Shown here: positions 20,135 through 28,274 of the stretch, one piece after another
Numbering within the stretch: the stretch's first letter is position 1
Layout: the number at the start of each line of letters is the position of its first letter
From: Longimicrobiales bacterium
Lineage (GTDB): Bacteria > Gemmatimonadota > Gemmatimonadetes > Longimicrobiales > Gaopeijiaceae
Assembly: GCA_951828585.1 (NCBI GenBank)
Contig: OX639991.1
Span: 4,198,001-4,262,000 of the forward strand
Direction of reading: 5' to 3'
DNA: 64,000 bases
Position numbers and translations under genes: made by a program
The notes under the pieces: generated by a model
Database searches by the model: none
Told to the model about the DNA's origin: nothing
Seen by the model: the letters and a program-made list of their open reading frames with translations, nothing else

Positions 20135-21864
20135 TGCTGACCCACCTCACGATCCGCAACTTCAAACGATTCGGCTCGGTGGACATCGAGCTCGGGAGCC
20201 CCGTCGTCTTCATTGGGCCCAACAACTCCGGCAAGACCTCGGCCATGCAGGCGCTCGCGTTGTGGGACATCGGCCTCCGGCGGTGGAACGAGAAGCGATC
20301 CGGGCAGGTGACGCCGGAAAAGCGGCCAGGCGTGGCGGTCAACCGACGGGACCTTGTCGCGATCCCAGTGCCACATGCCAACCTGCTGTGGCGTGGACTC
20401 AAGGTCCGTAACGTGCACAGGTCGGACGGCAAGACAACGACCAGCAACATTCGGATCGATATTACCGTGCAAGGGTTGGGTGAGAACCAGCCATGGGAAT
20501 GCGGGCTCGAGTTCGACTACGCCAACGAGGAGTCCTTCTACTGTCGGCCGCTCAGGCTCTCGGAAACCCGGAACCCGGAGCGGATGCCTGTTCCGAAAGC
20601 GGCGAATAATATACAGATCGCTTTCCTCCCTCCGATGTCGGGGCTGGCAGCCACGGAAACACGGTTGGATCACGGGGCCGTGAACGTCCGGGTCGGGGAA
20701 GGGCGCACCGCCGAAGTGCTACGCAATCTTTGCCACCGCGTCCACCGGGACAACTCGCGCTGGGCGGACCTGGTCGGACGGATCCGCGGATTGTTCGGAG
20801 CTGAATTGCTCGAACCACGATATATCGCGGAGCGTGGCGAGATCGCGATGAGCTACCGGGAACACGGCATCGAGCTTGATCTTTCGTCTGCCGGCCGGGG
20901 CCTGCAGCAGACGCTGCTGCTTCTGGCGTACATGCACGCGAACCCCGGCGCCGTGTTGCTGCTGGACGAGCCGGACGCGCATCTCGAGATCCTTCGCCAG
21001 AGACAGACTTATCAGATGCTGACAGATACCGCCCACGGGACCGGCAGCCAGATCATCGCCGCCAGTCATTCCGAGGTCCTTCTCAACGAGGCGGCGGGCC
21101 GGGATCTTGTCATCGCGTTCGTGGGCGCCCCTCACCGCATGGACAACCGCGGCAGCCAGGTGCAGAAAGCCCTCCGGGAATTCGGGTTTGAGCACTACTA
21201 CCAGGCCGAACAAACGGGCTGGGTCCTGTATCTGGAGGGATCGACGGATCTGTCGATCCTGCGGGCGCTCGCCAGTCGTCTTGATCACGGTCCCGCACTC
21301 AGTGCTCTGGAACGCCCCTTCGTTCACTATGTGCGCAATCAGCCGTCCGCGGCGGCAAATCACTTCCATGCGCTGCGAGAGGCGCTACCCGAGCTTCGTG
21401 GAATCGCCCTGTTCGACCGTATGGGCAAGAAGTTGGCGGATGCTTCCCCGCTCGAAAACCGGATGTGGGAGCGGAACGAGATTGAGAACTATGTGACTAC
21501 GCGACGCACGCTTGAGCGATACGCTTCCGCGTCGGCTCAGGATGCCACGCCCGGGCCGCTGTTCGCACCCTCCGAGCAAGCCAGGCGGACCAGCGCCATG
21601 CACGAGTCCATCGATGCCATCGAATCAGCTTTGAAGAGACTCGGGAAAGGTTCTCCGTGGGGACCGGACATCAAGGCCAGCGACGATTTTCTCGACCCGC
21701 TCTTCGCGGACTATTTCGAGCGGCTGGGCCTTCCCAACGTGATGCCGAAGAAGAGCTATCATGTACTCGCCCGGCACGTCCCGAGAGAGGAGATCGACGC
21801 GGAAGTAGTCGAGAGTCTGGATGCTATCGCGAGGGTCGCCGAGAGTTCGGAAGGACGTGGGTGA
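20131..21864 (+). CDS. OLD-like AAA ATPase with degenerate TOPRIM segment
   Basis: The protein has 577 residues. The N-terminal ABC/SMC-type ATPase has Walker A FIGPNNSGKTS, signature LSSAGRGLQQ, Walker B AVLLLDEPDAHLE and the switch His in IIAASHSEVL. A C-terminal region resembles the TOPRIM domain of OLD nucleases: VLYLEGSTDLSILRALA supplies the Glu, but the second motif reads GIALFDRMGKK, where a DxD is expected. The later RNEIENYVTTRRTLERYA is shared with OLD relatives. OLD and GajA proteins act in phage defence as DNA nucleases. Here the metal site looks incomplete and no GajB helicase or reverse transcriptase is adjacent, so a defence role is only possible. It is coupled to the M28 gene by a 4-bp overlap. 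Confidence 0.85.
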   Translation: MMLTHLTIRNFKRFGSVDIELGSPVVFIGPNNSGKTSAMQALALWDIGLRRWNEKRSGQVTPEKRPGVAVNRRDLVAIPVPHANLLWRGLKVRNVHRSDGKTTTSNIRIDITVQGLGENQPWECGLEFDYANEESFYCRPLRLSETRNPERMPVPKAANNIQIAFLPPMSGLAATETRLDHGAVNVRVGEGRTAEVLRNLCHRVHRDNSRWADLVGRIRGLFGAELLEPRYIAERGEIAMSYREHGIELDLSSAGRGLQQTLLLLAYMHANPGAVLLLDEPDAHLEILRQRQTYQMLTDTAHGTGSQIIAASHSEVLLNEAAGRDLVIAFVGAPHRMDNRGSQVQKALREFGFEHYYQAEQTGWVLYLEGSTDLSILRALASRLDHGPALSALERPFVHYVRNQPSAAANHFHALREALPELRGIALFDRMGKKLADASPLENRMWERNEIENYVTTRRTLERYASASAQDATPGPLFAPSEQARRTSAMHESIDAIESALKRLGKGSPWGPDIKASDDFLDPLFADYFERLGLPNVMPKKSYHVLARHVPREEIDAEVVESLDAIARVAESSEGRG

Positions 21865-21875
21865 CCGGGGCTTAT

Positions 21876-21912
21876 GTCAACCACACTTTCCATTATGTAA
21901 ACTCGGGTTGAC
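21876..21912. repeat. 37-bp double-dyad element, copy C
   Basis: A degenerate left dyad GTCAACCACACTTTCC and a good right dyad GTAAACTCGGGTTGAC are separated by ATTAT. It lies between two convergent 3' ends (OLD-like ATPase and MscS), so it cannot be a simple promoter operator for either. Confidence 0.8.
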
Positions 21913-21915
21913 CCC

Positions 21916-23067
21916 TTACTCCGCCTTCGGCAGCAACCCCGCCGCCCCACCCCCCCTGATATACAGCTCCCGCTTCGGATACGGGATCTCCACCCCGGCC
22001 CCGGCGAAGGCCACCATCGCCTTCTCGGTGATCTCGTCCGCGATCCGGCGCCGCGACCGCGCCTCCATGATCCACACGCGCAGCTGCAGGTTCACCTCCG
22101 ACGGCCCGAAGCCCCGCACGATCACGATCGGGGCGGGGTCCAACTTGACGCCCTTCACCGTCGGGGCCACCTCCTTCAGCAGCCCCTTCGCCCGCTCGAT
22201 ATCCGACTCGTAGGCGCACGAGAATGGGATGCGCAACCGGATGTCGTCCCCCGACATCGTGTAGTTGATGATGTCGCGCCGCATGATCTCGTTGTTGGGG
22301 ACGACCACCACGAGGTTGTCGGGATTGCGGATCTTGGTCGCGCGCAGGCCGATCTCGATCACGTCGCCCCATGTGCCGGTCTCGCGGGGCGCGTTCCACA
22401 GTTCGATTCTGTCCCCCACCTTGAAGGGACGGTCCATGATGAGGAGGACGCCCGCGATCAGGTTGGAGAGCGTGTCCTTGGCGGCGAAGGACAGGGCCAG
22501 ACCCATCACGCCCGCGCCTCCCAGCAGCGGCGCGATGCTGATGCCCAGCTGCGGGAGGGCGAGAAGCACGCCGACGGCAATCACCAGGAACCGGACGAAC
22601 CGGTTGACCATCGGCAGGGCCGTCTCGTCAAGGGCGGTGTCGGTGCGGGACATCACCTTCTGCTCGAAGGTGGCCATCACGTGGCCGACGAACCGGCTGA
22701 TGGGGAAGAAGACGAGGATCGTCCAGATGCCCCACACCCAGTCCTGGGGTTGAACGTCGTTCGCCACCCACTCGCCGCCTTCGGGAGGTGCCGTGCCAAG
22801 GGGCGGCACCCATTCGCTCAGCAGCTGCGAGATGGCCCACGCAACCACCGTGAGGCGGACCACCTTGCGGAGCGACCGCAGGAACTCGTCGTCCAGGTCG
22901 GTTTCGGTCCGGGCGGCCAGCCGCTTGTCGAGGCGGCGGAGTATCCAGCCGGCCACGATGTAGATGATGCCGGCCGCTGCGAGGACGATGAGGCTGGGCA
23001 GCCAGCGGGGCTCGACGTAGGCGAGCGCGTTGGTCCACAATTCCTGCAGAGTCAAGGGGGGATCCAC
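21916..23067 (-). CDS. Small-conductance mechanosensitive channel (MscS family)
   Basis: This 383-residue protein has three to five membrane helices. The last is the pore-lining helix LLGGAGVMGLALSFAAKDTLSNLIAGVLLIM, shown here in full only by its ends LLGGAG and GVLLIM, with the Gly/Ala packing typical of MscS TM3. It continues into the beta domain (MDRPFKVGDRIEL, GDVIEIGLRATKIRN, VVVVPNNEIMRRDIINYT) and a cytoplasmic alpha/beta end. It releases solutes on osmotic downshock. The start is GTG 23067, overlapping the 3' end of the CoA-transferase gene by 16 bases, so the pair may be co-transcribed. Confidence 0.93.
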   Translation of the reverse strand: MDPPLTLQELWTNALAYVEPRWLPSLIVLAAAGIIYIVAGWILRRLDKRLAARTETDLDDEFLRSLRKVVRLTVVAWAISQLLSEWVPPLGTAPPEGGEWVANDVQPQDWVWGIWTILVFFPISRFVGHVMATFEQKVMSRTDTALDETALPMVNRFVRFLVIAVGVLLALPQLGISIAPLLGGAGVMGLALSFAAKDTLSNLIAGVLLIMDRPFKVGDRIELWNAPRETGTWGDVIEIGLRATKIRNPDNLVVVVPNNEIMRRDIINYTMSGDDIRLRIPFSCAYESDIERAKGLLKEVAPTVKGVKLDPAPIVIVRGFGPSEVNLQLRVWIMEARSRRRIADEITEKAMVAFAGAGVEIPYPKRELYIRGGGAAGLLPKAE

Positions 23068-24302
23068 CCTGCTATCGCCTCCGAATCACGGGGAGCGCCA
23101 CGTTGCACCGGTGCTACGTGGTCGCATGCTAATCCGTTGAACCTGCCCACGGCGCCCGAACGGAGCAACTGCGCGATCTCCGCCTCGTCGAACCCGTACT
23201 CGCCGAGGACCTCTTCCGTGTGCTCGCCCAGCCGCGGTGCCCCGCGTTCCAAGGTGACCGGAGTCTCCGACAGCTTGACGGGCATGCCCAGCGTCTCCAC
23301 CGGCTCCCCGCCCTGCTCCACCGTCACCACCATCTCGCGCGCGGTCGTCTGCGGGTGCCGAAGCGCCTCCAGCATGCTCGACACGGGGCCGGCGGGAACG
23401 GCCGCCTTCTCCAGCCGCCGAAGCCAGGTCTCCGACGAGGCGGACCGCAACCGCAAGGCCAGCACGTCCCGCAACGCATCCTGGTTCTTCATGCGCACTT
23501 CGTTGGTCGCGAAGCGCGGGTCGTCGGCCAGCTCGTCGAGCTCCAGAGCATCCAGCAGGCGCAGCCAGTTGACCTGGTTCCAGCCCCCGATGGTGATCCA
23601 GCCGTCGGCCGTCGGGAAGGCTTCGTAGGGGGTGGCGAGAGGATGGGCGGAGCCCAGGGGACCGGGTGACTCGCCCGTCGCCAGGGTGACGGCCGACTGC
23701 CAGAAGGTCTGCACCAGACCGGCCTCGTAGAGCGAGGTGTCGATGCGTTGGCCGACACCCGTCCGCTCGCGCGAGTAGAGCGCCGCCACCACCCCCATCG
23801 CCCCCAGGATCCCGGCCGTGATGTCCGTCAGCGGGGGGCCGCACTTGACCGGCGGCCGCCCCGGCCCCTCCCCGGTCACGCTCATCAATCCCGTCATGCC
23901 CTGGGCGATCAGGTCGAAGCCGCCGTGGTCCGCCAGCGGCCCCGTACGCCCGAACCCGGTGATCTGGCAGTACACCAGACCCGGGTTCGCCTCCCGCAGC
24001 GATTCGTACCCCAGACCGAACCCCTCCATCACCCCCTTACGGAAGTTCTCGATCACCACGTCGCAGCCGGCGAGCATCCGCCGCACCACCCCCTGCCCCC
24101 CCTCCCCCTTCAGGTCCACCACGATGCCCCGCTTCCCCCTGTTCATCATGACGAACGCTCCCGACGCCTCAACCCCCTCCAGCGGCACCAGCGCCCGGGT
24201 CGGATCGCCGCCCCCCGGCGACTCCACCTTCACCACATCGGCCCCCATGTCCGCGAGCATGCGGCCGCAAACCGGCCCCGCCATGATGTGCGCCAACTCC
24301 AC
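23052..24302 (-). CDS. Class III CoA-transferase (CaiB/BaiF family)
   Basis: About 416 residues match the formyl-CoA transferase/CaiB/BaiF fold: CGRMLADMGADVVKVESPGG, VIENFRKGVMEGFGLGYESL, and GGFDLIAQGMTGLMS, which holds the catalytic Asp. It moves CoA between carboxylic acids. The annotated GTG start begins VELAHIMAG, but homologues have about eight more residues (LAGIRVV is encoded just upstream). No ATG, GTG or TTG is available in that extension before an in-frame TGA near 24350, so the real start may be a rare codon. It is followed by the hydratase and TRAP genes on the same strand, suggesting activation of an imported acid. Confidence 0.9.
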   Translation of the reverse strand: MELAHIMAGPVCGRMLADMGADVVKVESPGGGDPTRALVPLEGVEASGAFVMMNRGKRGIVVDLKGEGGQGVVRRMLAGCDVVIENFRKGVMEGFGLGYESLREANPGLVYCQITGFGRTGPLADHGGFDLIAQGMTGLMSVTGEGPGRPPVKCGPPLTDITAGILGAMGVVAALYSRERTGVGQRIDTSLYEAGLVQTFWQSAVTLATGESPGPLGSAHPLATPYEAFPTADGWITIGGWNQVNWLRLLDALELDELADDPRFATNEVRMKNQDALRDVLALRLRSASSETWLRRLEKAAVPAGPVSSMLEALRHPQTTAREMVVTVEQGGEPVETLGMPVKLSETPVTLERGAPRLGEHTEEVLGEYGFDEAEIAQLLRSGAVGRFNGLACDHVAPVQRGAPRDSEAIAGWIPP

Positions 24303-24397
24303 GACCCGGATCCCGGCCAGCGCCCCGCCTCCCCGCCCCCCCCACCAGCCGCTCCGCTCACGATTTCATTACCGATTTCGCTACCCTTCACGTAACG

Positions 24398-25246
24398 CTA
24401 CTCCCCCGAAAACCGCGGCTCACGCTTCTCCACGAACGCCGCCGTCCCCTCCCGGTAATCCCGCGTCCGGAACGCCTTGTACGCCTCGGCCCGCTCCTCG
24501 TCGGTCAGCGGCCGCTCCTCCGCCAGCCGCCTCACGAACTTCTTGTGCCATCGATTCACCAACGGCGCCCCACCGGCGATCCGACGCGCAATCTCCCCCC
24601 CCACCCCCCCAACCTCCCCATCCCCCACGACCCTGCTCACAATCCCCATCTCCCGCGCGCGACCCGCCCCCACCAGGTCACCCGTCAGAAGAATCTCCAG
24701 CACGGCACCCGCCCCGGCCGCGGCCAGCAGCGGCGCCATCTCCTCGTACGCCATGGTCGCGCCCAACCGATTCACCGGCGCACCGAACCGGCTCGATTCC
24801 CCGCACACCACCACATCGCAGCACGCGGCAATGATCAACCCGCCCCCCACGCAAATCCCCCGCACCACCGCCACCGTCGGGTGCGGACAGTCATACACGC
24901 CCTCCAGCCCCCGCCGAATCGCCGCCGCGTACCGCTCCACCTGCTCCGGCGTGCCCCGCTGCGCCTCAAACGCCCCTATGTCCGACCCGGCCGAAAACGC
25001 CCGTCCCCCCGCCCCCTCCACCACCACGCACCGCACCCCATCATCCCCCGCCAGTCCCCCGAACACCTCACCCAACCGCTCCCACCCACTCCGGTCCAGC
25101 ACGTTCAGCTTGGCCGGATGATCAAGCGTCACCGTGACAATGCCGCCCTCGCGGCCGGCGACCACCCGCGACCGGCCTCCCCCGCGGTCCTGCTCCTCCG
25201 CCCTCTCCGGCGGCTGCCCGCTTTCCACACTCCGCTGTTCGCTCAT
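24398..25246 (-). CDS. Enoyl-CoA hydratase/isomerase family protein
   Basis: The protein has 282 residues from ATG 25246, which overlaps the DctM stop (ATGA). The crotonase fold is clear: VTVTLDHPAKLNVLDRSGW, oxyanion-hole segment FSAGSDIGAFEAQ, and CVGGGLIIAACCDVVVCGE with FGAPVNRLGATM. These act on CoA thioesters by hydration, isomerisation or decarboxylation. The N-terminal 30 residues (EQRSVESGQPPERAEEQ) are low-complexity and likely disordered. Position between the TRAP transporter and the CaiB-type transferase suggests the next step after CoA activation of the imported substrate. Exact substrate unknown. Confidence 0.92.
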   Translation of the reverse strand: MSEQRSVESGQPPERAEEQDRGGGRSRVVAGREGGIVTVTLDHPAKLNVLDRSGWERLGEVFGGLAGDDGVRCVVVEGAGGRAFSAGSDIGAFEAQRGTPEQVERYAAAIRRGLEGVYDCPHPTVAVVRGICVGGGLIIAACCDVVVCGESSRFGAPVNRLGATMAYEEMAPLLAAAGAGAVLEILLTGDLVGAGRAREMGIVSRVVGDGEVGGVGGEIARRIAGGAPLVNRWHKKFVRRLAEERPLTDEERAEAYKAFRTRDYREGTAAFVEKREPRFSGE

Positions 25247-26523
25247 CGGTAAAGCCATTCCACCAGCGCCATCGAGAACCCGGGTACGTACGTCACGATC
25301 CCAAGGATGGCGACCAGCACCGCAATGAACCAGAGATTCGCGCGCGTCACCCGCCAGATGTCGGCGCGCGCCACCGAGCACGCCGTCACCAGCACCGAAG
25401 CGACCGGCGGCGTCTGCTGCCCGATGCCCAGGTTCAGGGTGACGATCAGGCCGAAGTGGACCGGGTCGATACCGGCGGCCTCGATCAGTGGCATCACGAC
25501 CGGGACCACGAGGATGATCGCCGCGGCCGAGTGCAGGAAGAGCCCGACCGCCAGAAGGAAGAGGTTGAGCAGGGCCAGGATCGCGAGCTTCGAGTCTGTG
25601 AACTCCATGATCGACGCGGCGATTTGCTGCGGCACCCGGACTTCGGTCAGGAAGTCGCCCAGGAGCGCCGACGAGGCCACCAGCAGCATGACCACCGCGG
25701 TCTGGTGCCCGCATTCCAGGATCGCCTTCCTGAGCTTTGCGAAGTTCAGCTCCCGGTAGACCACCCCGCCGATCAACAGCGCCGCCACCACCGCCAGCCC
25801 CGCCCCCTCGGTCGCCGTCACCCATCCACCGAAGATCCCGCCCAGGATGACCACGGGAAGCAGCAGCGACCACCCCGCCTCGCGGAAGGTCCGCCACACG
25901 CGCCGCAGCTGAAACGTTTCCTCCATGGGCAGCTTCGCGCGCCGCGCCCACAGGTACGCCACGAACATCATGAGAAGGCCGCCCGCGATGCCCGGGAGGA
26001 TCCCCGCCACGAACAGCTCCACGACCGACGCGCCCGACATCACGCCGTAGAGAATCATGGGAATGGACGGGGGGATGATCACCGCCAGGGTGGCCGACGA
26101 CGAGGTCACCGCGGCCGCGAACTCGCGCGAGTAGCCGCGCTTCCGCATGGCCGGGATCAGGATCGAACCTAGCGCGGCCACGTCCGCGACAGCGCTCCCC
26201 GAGATCTCGGCGAAGAACATCGACGCCGAGATGCTCACCATCGAGAGCCCGCCACGGATGAACCCGAAGACCGCCGACGCGAAGGCCACCAGGCGACGCG
26301 AGATCCCCGAACGGTTCATGATCGCGCCCGCCAGGATGAAGAGCGGGATCGCGATGAGGGGGAACTTCGTCGACCCGGAGAACATGAGCAGGCCCGCGTT
26401 GGGCAGCGACGCCAGGCCGCCGGTGGCCGCGATCGCCACCACCGCCACGAGCCCCAGCGCCACCGCGATCGGCACGTTGACCAAGATGAGGAGCAGGAGG
26501 AGCAGGACCAGGGCGACGGTCAC
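25243..26523 (-). CDS. TRAP transporter large permease (DctM family)
   Basis: The protein has 426 residues and about 12 membrane helices, starting VALVLLLLLLILVNVPIAVA. The characteristic DctM motifs are present: FVxF-like IPLFILAGAIMNRSGI, FAEISGSAVADVAALGSILI, IIPPSIPMILYGVMSG and GQQTPPVASVLVTACSVA. It forms the transport channel of a sodium-coupled tripartite system, with the small subunit (26520-27011) and the periplasmic binding protein (27119-28129). It overlaps the small-subunit gene and the hydratase gene by 4 bp each (ATGA-type), so the operon runs dctP-dctQ-dctM-hydratase, with the CoA-transferase next. Confidence 0.95.
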   Translation of the reverse strand: MTVALVLLLLLLILVNVPIAVALGLVAVVAIAATGGLASLPNAGLLMFSGSTKFPLIAIPLFILAGAIMNRSGISRRLVAFASAVFGFIRGGLSMVSISASMFFAEISGSAVADVAALGSILIPAMRKRGYSREFAAAVTSSSATLAVIIPPSIPMILYGVMSGASVVELFVAGILPGIAGGLLMMFVAYLWARRAKLPMEETFQLRRVWRTFREAGWSLLLPVVILGGIFGGWVTATEGAGLAVVAALLIGGVVYRELNFAKLRKAILECGHQTAVVMLLVASSALLGDFLTEVRVPQQIAASIMEFTDSKLAILALLNLFLLAVGLFLHSAAAIILVVPVVMPLIEAAGIDPVHFGLIVTLNLGIGQQTPPVASVLVTACSVARADIWRVTRANLWFIAVLVAILGIVTYVPGFSMALVEWLYR

Positions 26524-27011
26524 GGCAGAGCGCCTCGGTCCTCGCCGCCCTCACCTCGGAGCGCATCGGACAGGCTCAGGAGCTGGGCCACGATGAAGAG
26601 CACGGCCCCGATCGGGATGACCGACTGCGCCAGCGTCGCGGGCACGACCGGCATGCTCACCAGCGCGGTCCCCGCCAGCGCGTCCTGCACCCGCAGGCCG
26701 GCCCACGCCAGCACGACGAAAAAGCCGATGACCGCGACTTCGCCCACGATCAGAACGCAGGTGCGCGCCGGACCGCGCAGCCGCTCCACCAGCACCGGAA
26801 CCCCGATGTGTCCCCGCGTCAGCGCCACCAGCGCCGCGCCGTAGTAGGTGAGCCACGCCAACAGGATCGACGCGGCCTCGTCGTACCACACCAGCGCCGC
26901 CCCCGCCTTCCGGAAACCGACGCCCAGCACCACAACCACGGCCAGCGCCGCAACCAGTACGATCACGACGACCTCCAGCACCTTCCGAAAGACCCGCCGC
27001 GCCCCCCTCAT
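26520..27011 (-). CDS. TRAP transporter small permease (DctQ family)
   Basis: The protein has 163 residues with four membrane helices: VVVIVLVAALAVVVVLGVGF, SILLAWLTYYGAALVALTRG, VLIVGEVAVIGFFVVLAWAG and a final VIPIGAVLFIVAQLLSL. The WYDEAASILLAWLTYYGAA and RGHIGVPVL segments are typical of DctQ. ATG 27011 is preferred. A TTG at 27077 stays in frame, but the extra 22 residues are translated partly from a dispersed repeat (27067-27114) and are not family-like. It ends in a 4-bp overlap with the large subunit. Confidence 0.9.
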   Translation of the reverse strand: MRGARRVFRKVLEVVVIVLVAALAVVVVLGVGFRKAGAALVWYDEAASILLAWLTYYGAALVALTRGHIGVPVLVERLRGPARTCVLIVGEVAVIGFFVVLAWAGLRVQDALAGTALVSMPVVPATLAQSVIPIGAVLFIVAQLLSLSDALRGEGGEDRGALP

Positions 27012-27066
27012 CCCCGCCCCCGTCCGGGACCGCGCCGCCGGGGACTGGGTCACAAGAGGCTGGCGG

Positions 27067-27114
27067 CCCGTGGACAAGATCCCCCCGGCATTCGAGCGGC
27101 TCTATCCACGGATT
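27067..27114 (+). repeat. CCCGTGGACAA-type repeat, copy P1
   Basis: This begins CCCGTGGACAAGATCC and ends with the inverted arm TATCCACGG, so CCGTGGA (27068-27074) can pair with TCCACGG (27105-27111). It lies 5 bp beyond the dctP stop codon, between dctP and dctQ. Related copies occur at 41263, 44157, 49710 and 59699, all just downstream of a stop codon. Confidence 0.85.
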
Positions 27115-27118
27115 GCTG

Positions 27119-28129
27119 TCAATTGGCCAGCATCAGGGCCCGGTCGATCAACTCCCGCCCCGTCGCCACATCCGACGCGAACTGGTCGTACACCATCTGG
27201 CTGACGCCTTCGAAGGCGGACTTGTTCGCCCAGTTGACCGAGATATCCGTCTGGCCCAACTCCACCAGAAGCTCGCGGTCCAGCCGCTTCGCCGCGTCGT
27301 ATACGAACCCCCTCAAGCCGCGCGCCTCCTCTTCGACAACCGCGCGCACGTTCTCGGGCAGCTCCTCCCAGTGTTGGGAAGACACGGTCACGTACGCCGG
27401 CGTGTACACGTGCTCGGTCAGGGAGAGGTCGGTCTGCACCTCGTCCAGCTTGGCCGCGCGGATCTGGGCAAGCGGGTTCTCCTGTCCGTCCACGACACCG
27501 GTGCGCAGCGCGAGCAGCACATCCGAGAAGGCCATCGGGACGGGGTTGGCGCCGAACTGCTGGAAGAGCTTGACCCGCCACGTGCCCCGGGGCGTGCGCA
27601 GCTTGATCCCGTCCAGGTCGTCCGGAACGCGCACGGGGCGCACATTGTTGGTGACGTGGCGGTAACCGTTCTCCCACACGGCCAGGATCCGGTAGCCCTC
27701 GGCCTCCGCGAGCGGCGCCAGCCTGGGCCACACGATTCCCTCTTCGATACGGGACATGTGCTCGCGGTTCCGCACAAGGTAGGGCATCTCGAAGAGCCCG
27801 AACTCCGCGATCCGCGACGACATGATCGACGAGGGCAGCGCCATGTCGACGGTCCCCAGCTTCAGCTTCTGCAGCAGGACATCGTCCCCCCCGAGCTGGC
27901 TCGATCCGTAGACGACCACCTCGGCCTCGCCGTCCAGGCGTTCGTTCACGCGCCGAGCGAACTCCTCCGCGGTGAGCGCGAAGAGCGATCCGGGCGCGCC
28001 GACGTGACCGAAGCTGAGCTCGAGGACCGCCTCGGAGGGGGATCCGCTGCCACAACCCGTCGAGAAAACCGCCGCGGCCGCAAACAGTCCTTGTACAATC
28101 CCGCGCGCCCAATGGGTGCGGCGAGGCAT
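27119..28129 (-). CDS. TRAP transporter substrate-binding protein (DctP family)
   Basis: This 336-residue lipoprotein from ATG 28129 has a signal ending in a lipobox (VFSTGC). The mature part has the DctP pattern: LSFGHVGAPGSLFALTAEEF, KLKLGTVDMALPSS, DLDGIKLRTPRGTW with the conserved Arg that binds the substrate carboxylate, and FSDVLLALRTGVVDGQENPL. This predicts capture of an organic acid in the periplasm. It heads the TRAP-hydratase-CoA-transferase operon, and the divergent gene is a 2-hydroxyacid oxidase, so a hydroxy- or related carboxylic acid is the plausible substrate. Confidence 0.93.
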   Translation of the reverse strand: MPRRTHWARGIVQGLFAAAAVFSTGCGSGSPSEAVLELSFGHVGAPGSLFALTAEEFARRVNERLDGEAEVVVYGSSQLGGDDVLLQKLKLGTVDMALPSSIMSSRIAEFGLFEMPYLVRNREHMSRIEEGIVWPRLAPLAEAEGYRILAVWENGYRHVTNNVRPVRVPDDLDGIKLRTPRGTWRVKLFQQFGANPVPMAFSDVLLALRTGVVDGQENPLAQIRAAKLDEVQTDLSLTEHVYTPAYVTVSSQHWEELPENVRAVVEEEARGLRGFVYDAAKRLDRELLVELGQTDISVNWANKSAFEGVSQMVYDQFASDVATGRELIDRALMLAN

Positions 28130-28274
28130 CGGGCCAGGGTCCTCTTGCCGGGGTCTGAAATCCCCTACCCCAAACTCACGCCCGAATCCCCCTGCCGTCT
28201 GCGACATTGCGCCCTGCTGCCTCCCGGTTTCCTGGTTTGCTTGTGGGACCCAAGGATTATTCACAATTTGCCAT

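Noticed and set aside
20131-21864. Gabija GajA
   Set aside because: No GajB-type helicase is adjacent and the second TOPRIM motif lacks the DxD; only the general OLD-like architecture is supported.
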